A DNA stretch of 64,000 nt from Sphaerolaimus hirsutus. Its lineage: Eukaryota; Nematoda; Chromadorea; Monhysterida; Sphaerolaimidae. A model generated the notes under the pieces. The model had not been told where the DNA came from and made no database searches. It worked only from the letters and a program-made list of their open reading frames with translations. Made by a program: the position numbers and the translations under genes. Below, in pieces: positions 13,090-24,600 of the stretch. The stretch is taken from positions 14,698,529 through 14,762,528 of the forward strand of contig OZ038451.1 in assembly GCA_964036195.1 (NCBI GenBank), given 5' to 3'. How positions within the stretch are numbered: position 1 is the stretch's first letter; the number at the start of each line of letters is the position of its first letter.

Positions 13090-13974
13090 CAAGGACGTAT
13101 CCAGGGGGGGGGCGGGGGGGGCTGCAGCCCCCCCCCGTTCCCGAGGTGAGACCAAAAAAATCGCGGGAAATGCGACTTCTCCTATACATTTTTCACGTTT
13201 TGTGCAAAAATTTTGCGCGCAAGCGCGCATTCACCCTCGCAAATGTATATTTATCAGTGGATCGGTCCCCTTAGGCACAAATCCTAAAATTTCTGTCAAA
13301 AATGTGCCCGTCGGCGTATATGTACGCAGGGCCGTATCCAGGGGGGGCGGGGGGGGCTGCAGTCCCCCCCCCTCCCGGGGCGAGACCAGAAAGTGACCGG
13401 AAAATGCGACTTTTTCAACGTCAGCGTAAAAAATTTTGCGCGCAAGCGCGCATTCTTCACCATACATAAAGGTATTATCATCTGATTTGCTCCATGTGGC
13501 CGCAAATCGTTGTAAATACACTCAATGTTGTGCTTTTTGCTGTTTTGTATGTATATTTACATACATATACAGCGTTCCATGGCGCTGACGCCAACGCCAA
13601 TAGCGCCATGGCGTGGCGCCTACTAATGGCGCCAGCGCCATAGCGCCATTCCGCCACTATTTAGCGAAAATTTTAGGGGGGGGGGCTCAGCCCCCCCCCC
13701 TCGCCGGCCTCCGTAAACAAGCAGCCCCCCCCCCGCTCAAAAATCCTGGATACGTCCCTGTATGTACGTATATTTACATACATATACAGTGGTTTCAGGC
13801 ACTGGCGCCGGCGCCAATGACGCCATGGCGTGGCGCCTACGAATGGCGCCAGCGCCATGGCGCTATTTCGTCACTATATGGGCAAAATTTTAGGGGGGGG
13901 GCTGAGCCCCCCCCGCTCGCCGGGCTCCGTAAACAAGCAGCCCCCCCCGCTCAAAAATCCTGGATACGTCCCTG
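13090..13974. mobile_element. hAT-like poly-G element, copy 3, split by copy 4
   Basis: The outer ends CAAGGACGTATCCAGG and CCTGGATACGTCCCTG are flanked by the exact duplication TTTTATTG (13082-13089 and 13975-13982). The element is interrupted by a sister element at 13327-13760. Confidence 0.8.
13327..13760. mobile_element. hAT-like poly-G element, copy 4, nested in copy 3
   Basis: The ends CAGGGCCGTATCCAGG and CCTGGATACGTCCCTG are flanked by the exact duplication TATGTACG (13319-13326 and 13761-13768). It is closely similar to copy 2 and inserted inside a relative of its own family. Confidence 0.85.
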
Positions 13975-13982
13975 TTTTATTG

Positions 13983-15127
13983 GTAATATTATTTTTTAAC
14001 AAACAGAATAAAAATTCAATTTTCCGCCCCGATCGGCTGGTTCGTGATTGCTTCGCACCCATCTGTCACTGTTTGTCGAAATTGAAACGCATCTAGCGCC
14101 GGTGGGGCAGATTGGCCCCCTCTCAATTGTACACAAAAGCCCGCGCCACGGGGATATGGCGCCCTTGTTTGCACCGTGACATTGACGCCATTTACGTGGC
14201 GCCATTGCGGTGCAGATCTTGTCTGGCAATTATGTGGGGGAAAATTGGCGTTTTGCTGGGTCCCCGACGGGTGATTTGGATTTCCAAAAAAACGACAGCC
14301 GTCTAAAGATTATGTCAGATTCCGCTCAACATGTATCTAAATATGGGGTAGTGCGAATTTTTGGTTACTTTTTCCTATACGCTACAAAATTCGAGTAAAT
14401 CAATCTTGAGAAATTTTCAGACTATTTTTTATGCTCTCGTTACTTGGCCAGGCCACGGTGGCAAACCACAAAACACTCTCCCACGCATCCATATTCAAAA
14501 ACGAAATTCCATTTGCCCCCACCTAGTTCAAATATGAAACCCGCTGGCACTTTTCCAACACTATACCGCCATAGTACACATGTTTGTTTGCTTGAAGAGT
14601 GCCGCAACGGCAGTGTCTCATGAAATTGGGCCGCGTCTGTATGAAAAGGGGCGCATGCAAATTGGCCACCTTGTCGCCGCTTTTGTACTGTTTGATATGA
14701 GCAAATTCTTTGTGTGGTCTGATTCGGTGTCAGCTGTCAGGGGCGTATTTATCAAGGTTGGAGGGATATATTTCACATGTTATTGTAAATGTGAAATACC
14801 GGATGTCGATAAAAATTCTTTACTCACGAATATCTAAAAAAAATTCAACTTCAGTTTGATACACCCTTCAACCCTTGTCTGTAATTATTATTCAATCACG
14901 GTATATGTAAATATCCGATTGACTATAAATTACATTTACGAGCGTTGCCAACGTTACCCAACAAATGGCTAATAGTTTGTATGAGATACTGTATGAACCT
15001 CGTTTGCGTGTTGATGCATGGCAAAAAGGTGCCAGTGAAATTTAAATCCTGAATAAAGGGGGTGTCTTGGTGCAGAGAAAAGTAAATTTGCCTATGTACG
15101 CCGTGAAAGTAGTGGTTAATGGCATTT
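13983..15127. other. unassigned sequence
   Basis: Several open frames of 60-85 codons (such as 14580-14837) show no recognisable domain and no exon chain. I see nothing I can name. Confidence 0.3.
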
Positions 15128-15912
15128 AGGGCCTACACTCACTAGTAGGGTTCAAACGGGATCCCGATCCCGATCCCGGATCCCGTGAAATTCCGGGATT
15201 TACCAGTCCCGATCCCGATCCCGATCCCGATCCCGAAACCCCAATCCCGATCCCGATCCCGATCCCGATCCCGAAATCTCAAAAATACCAATCCCGATCC
15301 CGATCCCGAAAATTTTCAAATCCCGATCCCGATCCCGAGAAACTCCCAAGTCCGGGATCCCGATCCCGGAAAAATTAGTGGAAATTATAAGAAGTGAAAT
15401 AATGACGTTTTTGCATGCAAAAAAGTGGATGCAAACCCGCAGCGTCAATTTTATGCCACTTTTCTGGCATCCAACAGTGTTTTGAGACCTTTATGAACAA
15501 CAGTGAATGCCAGAAAAATGGCCAAAGTCTCTATCCCTAGAACCCAATCCCGATCCCGGAAAAATGCCTATCCCAATCCCGATCCCGATCCCGTGACCCC
15601 AATCCCGGCCAATCCCGATCCCGATCCCGATCCCGAAATCTCAAAAAACCAATCCCGATCCCGATCCCGAAACCCCAATCCCGATCCCGATCCCGAAATC
15701 TCAAAAAGTGAATCCCGATCCCGATCCCGAAAAGTCAATCCCGTTTGAACCCTACTCACTAGTTGACATCGCAAGAAAATGTCAACTAAATAACACAAAA
15801 AAACCCATCACATATAGCAGAAAGAATCACATAAGAAAGTTGAAATCACATACCTAATTAACCAAAACTCAGTTGACATCAATTTTGATATCAACTAGTG
15901 TGTGTGGGCCCT
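15128..15912. mobile_element. MITE with AGGGCC...ACTAGTTGACA ends, split by a GATCCC element
   Basis: The left end AGGGCCTACACTCACTAG and the right end ATATCAACTAGTGTGTGTGG (then GCCCT) are inverted copies. Without the nested insertion the MITE is about 168 bp. Relatives are at 21499, 24520, 27890, 28520, 30044 and 58213. Confidence 0.75.
15146..15754. mobile_element. hAT-like element with iterated GATCCC interior, copy 1
   Basis: The inverted ends TAGGGTTCAAACGGGATC and GATTGACTTTTCGGGATC-type repeats close on GTTTGAACCCTA. The exact target duplication is CTCACTAG (15138-15145 and 15755-15762), which fits the hAT pattern nTnnnnAn. Both arms are long arrays of the hexamer GATCCC broken by short spacers, around a unique core of about 200 bp (15370-15535). 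It is inserted in the MITE at 15128-15912. No protein is supported; the Arg/Asp/Ser/Pro frames are only translations of the hexamer. Confidence 0.88.
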
Positions 15913-16066
15913 CAGCGCTGAAAAGTAACGCATTTCGCGCGAATTACGGTCCAATTTCGCGAAATTTATCGCCCTTTTAGTAGCCTTTATTCCTTCGCGC
16001 GCCGCCTTGTCACATAAAAAGTAACGTAGTAACCGTATACAAATAACGATGCATATAATATCACAC

Positions 16067-16696
16067 TAGGGTTCAAACGGGATCCCGATCCCGATCCCGG
16101 ATCCCGTGAAATTCCGGGATTTACCAGTCCCGATCCCGATCCCGATCCCGAAACCCCAATCCCGATCCCGATCCCGATCCCGAAATCCAAAAATACCAAT
16201 CCCGATCCCGATCCCGATCCCGAAAAATTTCAAATCCCGATCCCGATCCCGAGAAACTCCCAAGTCCGGGATCCCGATCCCGGAAAAATTAGTGGAAATT
16301 ATAAAAAGTGAAATATGACATTTTTGCATGCAAAAATGTGGATGCAAACCCCCAGTGTCAATTTTATGCCACTTTTCTGGCATCCAACAGTGTTTTGAGA
16401 TGTTCCGAGATCTTTTGAGAACAACTGTGAATGCCAGAAAAATGGCCAAAATCTCTATCCCTAGAACCCAATCCCGATCCCGGAAAAATGCCAATCCCAA
16501 TCCCGATCCCGATCCCGTGACCCCAATCCCGGCCAATCCCGATCCCGATCCCGATCCCGAAATCTCGAAAAACCAATCCCGATCCCGATCCCGATCCCGA
16601 AACCCCAATCCCGATCCCGATCCCGATCCCGAAATCTCCAAAAGTGAATCCCGATCCCGATCCCGATCCCGAAAAGTCAATCCCGTTTGAACCCTA
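16067..16696. mobile_element. hAT-like element with iterated GATCCC interior, copy 2
   Basis: It has the same TAGGGTTCAAAC ends and the same core as copy 1 (TTTTTGCATGCAAAAATGTG and CCACTTTTCTGGCATCCAAC). Its own exact duplication is TATCACAC (16059-16066 and 16697-16704). It lies 312 bp from copy 1 in the same orientation. Confidence 0.88.
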
Positions 16697-16796
16697 TATC
16701 ACACCACAAAGTACCAGCATGCTTTGAACAAGTTTAGGTCATGATCAAGAGTGTGTCGAGGGGCCGTCACAACGTGCACAACAACCCAGGGGTTTT

Positions 16797-16912
16797 GTAG
16801 ATTTGGACCCCCGCGTAGGTGAATATAGATAGTGAGTCGCTCCTTCGGAGGGATAGATGGCTGGAGGGTTCAATATATAGGCTTTTGGGGGGAGGTAACC
16901 CCCCCCCCCGAA
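16797..16912. mobile_element. relic of the ATAGATAG / CTCCGGAGG element family
   Basis: A stretch with ATATAGATAGTGAGTCGCTC, a CTTCGGAGG motif, ATAGATGGCTGGA and a terminal C-run resembles one end of the elements at 19798 and 25278. There is no target duplication. Confidence 0.5.
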
Positions 16913-16993
16913 CCCCCTCGGCTAAACCCCGGACACAACGCGTGTATTTACAATTCATCCTAGTGACAACCCCCACCCCTCCCCAATCCGCAG

Positions 16994-18651
16994 TTGAGCC
17001 GTATCTACGCGAATACGATTGGAACCGGCAGATGGCGCGCGCGCTCAGCGGGTACAATGTCGTGTACCCGGTTCAAGTGAGGGATCGGGTCCGGATCGGC
17101 ATCGATACCAGAGATTATAAGTACTCGAATTTGGTTGGTTGTGGGGTTTGAGGGACGGTTTTTTGGTGGTATTTGTGGTTTAGGGAGAAAATTGCCCGTG
17201 TGACTTTTTACGATGGCAAACCCTTTTGAAAAAACTGTTTAAATTTTTAAGTGTTTTTCTTCTAAAACGACTTTTCGAAATTTTTCTAAAAATAGCGTTT
17301 GAATCTATTCATGGAATTTTTAAATCTTTTTCACTAAATTTTCGAATTTGTCCGCTGAATATTAAATGCATATTTATGTTTTGCGGCATTACAAGCTGTT
17401 AAGCAGACACACTTTCACAATTTTTGTTCTGCCGCTATGTATTCATAGGAAATGTGAAATTTATGTTTCTAATTGTGTTTCCGCATTTTATACCATTTTC
17501 AGCGAAACTAATGAAAAAATCTCAAATGAATTCGCTATAAAAACGTTGTTTTCCTAGGTGAAACAAAATTTGAAACAAACAAATTTGAAAAGTTTTGTTT
17601 GCCATCGTTTGTGTTTTTACCGATTACACCATAGGAAATCGACGTCCAAAAAATCCCTCCAAATTAAACATTTCTGTAAATCTATTTATTTTACAAATTT
17701 AATTATTTCACAATTAAACAAACACAAAACTCACCCCCATTCTCAGTCGATCCACCACCCATCCGCCACATTCGTGGTCCGGGCGCCGTACCACCGCCTC
17801 AAATTGGACATGCACAGAAACGACATGCTGATTCCATGGGGCGCCAGTTACAGTCAGATTATTAAAGACGGTTTAAAGGTGCCAGTGGAAAATATGCCAC
17901 CCAATTGCTACTATAGGGGTACTGTGCATAATGAGCCGGGGAGTTTGGTGGCCCTGTCTACTTGTGATGGACTTAGGTGGGTTGTTTGGTGTGGTTTGCG
18001 ACCCAAAAATGAGTTATTTTTTTCTGTAAAAAATCTATTTCTATCTTTTAATAGCTAAATTTCTCAATGTAAAAAATAGTTGAATCTCTCACCTTGTAAA
18101 AAATCAATAAATGTAAATTTTAGATTTTTGAGTATTTTTTGTCATATGTATTTACTCAAGTGAATAAATTTATCACAAATTATTTGCATTGTAAAAGGAA
18201 TAAATATCGACTTTAAAATGTATTTAAAATTATTTTGAAATTTCGACAAAGATATTTGTCAACTGAAAAATGCTTCACAACCCCCGCCCTGCGATGCATT
18301 TAGTAGTGCAACTCAAAAAAATTTCTCATGATCATCTCTTTTCTCAGAGGGATAATCTCCGTCGCAAACGCCACGTATGCAATAGCGCCGCTAAAAGGCG
18401 GCGACCTAGGCAAACGGCACCCTCACCTGCTGTATCTGGCCACTTGGCCCGGTGCCAATTTGGGAGGAACCACTTCGGAAACCGCCGGGCTGTCGGGTTT
18501 GTGTGCCAATGGGGACCACTCCGATTGGGCCACGGCCACTAATAAAGGCGGGGCCAAAACGAGACATTTGAGACATTTGGGGAGGCAGCGGAGGGATGCT
18601 AAGAGCGCTGAGAAGTATGTGGAGCTCGCTGTCGTCGCTGATTACGCATTG
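16994..18651 (+). other. ADAM propeptide and start of metalloprotease domain (exons 1-3 of those found)
   Basis: [20 protein letters not shown] and [20 protein letters not shown] match the start of ADAM propeptides. [20 protein letters not shown] with CDGLRGI is the conserved propeptide segment. A furin-like site (GRQRRD) precedes [13 protein letters not shown], the first strand of the metalloprotease domain. Confidence 0.88.
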
Positions 18652-21600
18652 GTGGGCGGATATTTCTTTTTTTTTGTTAATTTATGATCTGCTGACGGCA
18701 CACATCTACCGTATCACATCTGAATAAACGAACAAACATCAATTTTCTCATCAGATCACATTGCTCCCAATTTGGATGAGTCTGGTGTACAATTTTTTGC
18801 ATAGGCTTATTCATCAAAATATGGTAGCATTCATTATTTCGCTTTCTGTACGTCCTCCATATATGTAAAAAGTGCCTTTTTCCAGGCGCGCCAGTGGGAG
18901 TTCCAGTTCGCCCCTCTGCTGCAATTTACTCTGGAAACTGTGAACGTGATGGATGCAGTGAGTTATTGGCACTAAATTAATTTCTCAATTGAAAATTTTT
19001 TATCCAAAAATCACCCGCACAGATATTTTCATCGCAAGCGAGAACGCGCGTTTCCTTGACCTATTTGGAAACGTGGACGGAAAAGTATCGAGTGAATATC
19101 GATCCAGATATTGATAAGACTTTATTCAGTTTTGTCGATTATGCGGTCACTGGACTGCCGCAAGAGCCCAAACATGATGTGGCCATTTTCATGACGTTGG
19201 TTGAAAATTTCTATATTTTTGCGTTTTTGTTGACTGTGTGCCTCTTCAGAAAAGCATCAGTAATCCGGTAAGGTCTTTATGCAAAACGAATAGTTTATAT
19301 AAATATTTTTTTCCCGATTTTCATCTAAAAATTTTTTTTATTTTTTTTTGGTACTGCTACGCATCGATTTGGAAGTAATGTCCTACTGCAAAGCTAAGAA
19401 GCCTACATTGCGAACCCCACAGTCCCCTTCCTTTGGAAAAATCTTCTAAAACACGCTTCGCTGTCTGTCAGATTTCACATTTACACCAATACTCGGAAAA
19501 TTTGAACCCGACAACCCCGAAGCCTTATATCACCCTAATCTCACCCCAATCCATCCCACTCAGCTGGCAACAGTTTTCCCTGGGCGAAATGGTCAGCGCA
19601 ATGACGGGCGGCGTGTGCAGCGCCAGGTCCGCCTTGCTGCTCAGCGTCGACTCCAAGTTCGAGCCGGGCCACGCGGGTGCTCTGGGCGCTCACGGATTGG
19701 CCCATGTGCTCGCTGTGAATCACCACGGTTGGTGGGGGGAGGGTTTGGGAATTGGTAGGTTTTTTTGGTTGGATTTGATAGTATTTTGGTTTTGGAGCAG
19801 GGGTCTCCTAGGGGGGGGGGGCTGGGGGGGCTGCCCCCCCCCAAATCGGCCATCTATCTATCTATCCCGGAGGCCGCTCAGCTATCTATCTATCCCGAGG
19901 CAAAATTTTTGGCTACTACCCCCAAAGACCCCACCCCCCCAATCGCTCAGCTATCTATCTATCTGGAGTGGTTTTTGAGAAATTTTGCCCCAATTTTCGC
20001 TCAAAATCACCAATTTCCGCACCTTTTTATAGTTTTTCACCTTCAAAATCGTGCTTTCCGGTTATATACACGGTTATATACCTATTTTTAGCCATTTTAT
20101 ACCTACTTTTGGCTACTTTTAACTGATTATTAGCGATTTTTTCCCCTTTCTGCCTTCTTAACCTTGAAAAAGCCTATATATTGTGCCCCCGCCAGCCCCC
20201 CCCTAAGCCCCCCCCCCCAGAAAATTTTTCCAGCTATCTATCCCTCCGGAGGAGCGATTTGCTATCTATCCAGCCCCCGCGAGGGCCAAAATCCTGGAGA
20301 CCCCTGTTTTGGAGGTGTACGGACTCACTTCTGTTTTTTAAGGTGAAAAAATGAAAATATACTTTCTAAAAACCTGTCTCAAATCGCAGATGACCCCCGT
20401 TGTTCGTGCGGCGCCGAGCAGCGCGGCTGTGTGATGCGCGGCGACGTTGGCTCGCGGGGCAGACAGGTGTCCCTGGACATGTCCAGGTGCTCTGTCAACG
20501 AGTATGAGTCACACTTGAGCAGCGGCAAAGCCAGGTGCGCTTTTAGATGGGCTTAGGTTTTTGTAAATATTTACACACATCTTGAGGTCCATCAAAGAGT
20601 CATGGCGGTGAAGATTTAACCACAAATTGTTTTACAGTGTTGTACACTATTCTTCCCATAGAAACCACTTTATTCGAATGAGATATTCTCGAAAGCTCCA
20701 AGTGAAAACCCGATCTTTCCATGTTCTAACAATCCGATCAGCTAAAAACACTTCTCCAAAACCCACAGATGCCTATTCAACCTGCCGCTGCAGTCGGAGC
20801 CACTTTCACTTTGCGGCAACTTTTTCCTCGATGAAGGTGAAACTTGTGATTGTGGGCCGGACCCCAGCAAGTGTGATGACCCCTGTTGTGATGCGGCCAC
20901 TTGTCAACTCAGAGATGGGGCCCAGTGCGCAAAAGGGCCGTGTTGTAATGAACAGTGTCAGGTATGTTGTGGAGGCAGGGGGTGTCCAGGGGCCAGTTCC
21001 GCAAGTGGTAAAGTAAAGAGTAAAAATTGTAGAGTAGAGTAAAATGACAACTGGCAAGTAAAGAGTAGAGTAGAAATTGAAGAGTAGAGTGAATAAAAAT
21101 ATTCTTAATTTTTTACTCTACTTTCTACTTTACTCTTCAATTTTTACTTTCCCTTTCCACTTTTACTTTCCTCTTCAATTTTTAATTTGCTTTACCACTT
21201 TTAATCTGCTTAAATTACTTGCCATTTATAATTTTACTTTACTTGCCAATTTTTACTCTTTACTTTACCACTTGCGGAACTGGCCCCAGGACATTGTTCT
21301 TGGGTTCCGAAACGGCTGTTAGATGGATACTGCTGAAATATCTAGTCCAGCTTAATAGCATTGTTCAAGAATTTGATAAATACCGCACGGCACAGTTTAG
21401 AAGTGCCCGAAAATATAATGTAATCACCAGCGGTTTTCAAAAAGTATCTTGACGAATGGTAGTGTAAATAGATAGGTAGATAGATCCACCGCGCTTTTGG
21501 GCCCACACATGCTAGTTGATCGACACCAAATCTCAACTGGTGCCGATTCAAAGCTTGCTGGAGAGTGGACGAACGACGTTCAACTGCAATCTTTGAATTA

Positions 21601-24600
21601 GGAACGGAACCAGTTGACATTTGGTGTCGATGTCAAGCGCGTGTGTGGGGCCTTTAGCGCATTGTGTTCAACCCCAAATCCGTTGATAAAATAACCTCCC
21701 CCATCTAAAATCCCCCCAGTTTCTACCCACCACTCTAACATGCCGAGCTTCATCTGACCCGTGCGATGTGGCCGAGAAATGCGCCCAGCGCCCCGATGGC
21801 CAGTGTCCACCCGATGCCACTCTGCTGGATGGCACGCTTTGTGCTAATGGGGTAGGTGGTATTGTGAGCGTTTTGTGGCGCTATGGAAGTTTGAATGTGC
21901 GAAGGCACCTGAATAGGTCACTTGTAGATGTTTAAACACTATTTAAAAATATTGCTTGATGTTTTAACAATATTTAAAAATATTGCTTGATGTTATTTTT
22001 ACGAATGATAAAACTTTAAGGGTTGTAAATGTCTTACTGTGTTGTTCCGGTTTTGCGCGGAAGATCTTGCACGTATCTAAAACTACGGTGTCTCCCGCCA
22101 ACTTTTAGCATTTAATAATAATATAGAACATATTTTTCAACATTTTTCATAATTTAAAATTTTTTCCCGCAGACGGGTTCATGTTTCTCCGGCCGTTGTG
22201 CCAGCGGCGACTTGCAGTGCGCATCTTTGTGGGGCGGGCGGTCTCACTCCGCCGATCCCGACTGCTATGCGCACTTCAACACGCTCGGGGTGCCCCATGG
22301 ACATTGCGGCGAAGGTGTGTACTCGCTTGTTTTTGTTTTTAACTTGGGTGACAGGTATCTTTCCAAACTTTTTTTTAAATCATTGGTTAAATTTTTTTAA
22401 ATCATTCGTCATCTTTATACCCTGCTGCTTTATACACTTGAAAAATGTTCAAATAAAATCCAATCAATCCAATCCAGACGAAGATTCCGATGCGGGCATC
22501 TTGGCACCTTGCCAAAAAGCGGACGCGCAATGCGGCTTGCTGCAGTGCAGCGGCGGCGCCGACGCGCCGATCAAAGTGGAGCACATTGGCAAACCTGTAT
22601 TCAATACGCACTTTTCGAAACAGGGCAAGAAATTCCACTGCAAGTCGCTGTCCGATGGACCCAGTGGGCTGGTGCTCGACGGCACTCGTTGTGGGGAACA
22701 CGGCCAAAAGATTTGTCTGGATGGTAGATGCGTCCCACCGCCGGTTGTCGAGTGAGTATTTTTGATTTTCTCGATTTTTGGCCCGTATCCGCGAGTAAAT
22801 ACAAAAACAATTCATTTGTTTAGCCTGGGGTCAGTTCCGCAAATTGAGAAGTGTGAAGTAAAATGGCAAATGAGAGGTGAAATGGCAAAAGCGAAGTGAA
22901 TTGGGAAGTAAAATGGCAAAAGCGAGGGGAAATTACTTTTTATTTTTTACTTCGTTTTTGCCATATTACTTGCAATTTCACTTCTCTGTTGCCAATTTTC
23001 TTCTCAATTCACTTCTCACATTTCATTTCACTTCGCATTTGCCATTTTACTTCTCACTTCTCAATTTGCGGAACTGGCACCAGGTAATTTTCTTTGGCCA
23101 TCCCGATTCATTTCAAACTCTCCATTCAATGTAAACCTATATTTACTACCTTCGAAAAAAGTCTCACCCATAATTACCCCCCCCATACAGGGATCCACCC
23201 ATTACGTGTCCCAGCAATCACCCAGCGCTGCACTGCTCCGGCCGCGGCGTGTGCACATCTCTGGGCCAATGTGTATGTCAGGCTGGGTGGCTGGGAGAAG
23301 ATTGCGCCAAAAGAGATCACCACTGGGTGCCACCCATTTTGGGGGTAGATAGGGATGCGGGCGAGGCAAAGGGTGTGAAGGGGGTTGATGGAGAGGTTGT
23401 TGTGTCTATTGGTTGGTTGTGTTGGGGTGGGGAAGCGTGTTTGTGCGCTTGGGTGTAGCCCCTGTTGTGGCAACCGGAAAGACTTGTCCTGTGTTCACAA
23501 ATTACAACTTTACTGCAAATGCCCGATTGATGGAATGTAAAAATGATTTGGAATGTAAAAACATTTGTAATCGTTAAAAAAGAATGTGTATTTGATTTTG
23601 TTTCAAGCTCTATCTTCCTTAACTGCAAATTCGTATTTTGCAATATTCAACACTTGAATATTTCTTCCCCCACCCAGGCTCCCTTTCCGCGCGCCTAGAC
23701 ACTCCATTAATGCTGGCCATCTGCGGCGGGTTCGCCCTGGCCGTGTTCATCCTGCTCCTGTGCATGCTGTGCTGCTACAGGCGTCGCAGCAGCGCCAATG
23801 GGGCCCTGTCCGCTGGGGCCATGTCAGGGCGCAAGGTGAATGGGCTGGATGTGGATAAGTATAGTGAGAGCTCGGTGGACACTGCGCAGCAGAGGAGTAT
23901 AAAGTTTGGCAATCTGCCAAGTTATAGGTGGGTGGGGGGTTTGGGTTCAGTGGTTTTTGTAATTGTGGGGTTTTGGGTTCGGGTGTTTGTGTGATTGTGA
24001 GGTTTTTGGGTAGCCTTTCAAAGCCTTTGGGTGTTGGTAAGTGAGAACTAGGGTTGAAACGGGATCCCGATCCCGATGCCGAAATCCCAAAAAATAAAAA
24101 TTCAGGCTATAGAGTTGTCTCATCACTGAAAAATCTGTCGACGTTGGTCCATATTACTGTCTACGATACAAAAATACATAAATATTGATATCTACCCAAT
24201 TTACTCAGAGACGACAAGCGTCGCTCCAAGAAGAAATCCCGCATGGTGGCCGACTTGACGCGCATAACCGAGAACAGCGACGAGCGCGCCGAAACCGTGT
24301 CGAACAGGTCGGCGGCGACGACGAACCGGTCCAAGACGCCCGAGCAGCCGACGCTGCCCCCGCCCGACTTGGCACCCGACAGGGGCATTTTGAAGAACGG
24401 CAGCCGGGCGGTGACTAGCGATGAGAATGAGGCTAATAGTCCTTTGCTGCGTGAGTGCGGGTTTTCGGCGGGTTTTTATGGGATTTTTTAAAATGTGATT
24501 TTAAAGTCGTCAATGGCGCCACCCGCTGGATGTCAACTGAATTCGTGTCAATTCAATTTTAGTGAATTGTGTGATTTCAACTTTCAAAATCTGATATAGC

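Larger units (their letters stand above)
20769..21851 (+). other. ADAM disintegrin domain (two exons)
   Basis: Exons 20769-20961 and 21720-21851. [15 protein letters not shown] opens the domain and [10 protein letters not shown] follows. The disintegrin loop is [14 protein letters not shown], with the usual CD pair and no [16 protein letters not shown] closes it. Cysteine spacing fits the ADAM family. Confidence 0.88.

Noticed and set aside
7125..14000. Frames with poly-Gly, poly-Pro or GAWRPF-like strings over poly-G and GGCGCC elements
   Set aside because: They only reflect G/C runs and GGCGCC phrases, and recur wherever the elements occur.
14580..14837. A possible upstream ADAM exon or separate gene
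   Set aside because: The 85-residue frame has no signal-peptide pattern leading into a donor that fits the phase of the exon at 16994.
15185..16690. Open frames rich in Arg-Asp, Ser-Arg-Ser or Pro-Ile-Pro, up to 204 codons, over the GATCCC arrays
   Set aside because: They are translations of a hexamer repeat, present on both strands, and inside mobile elements.
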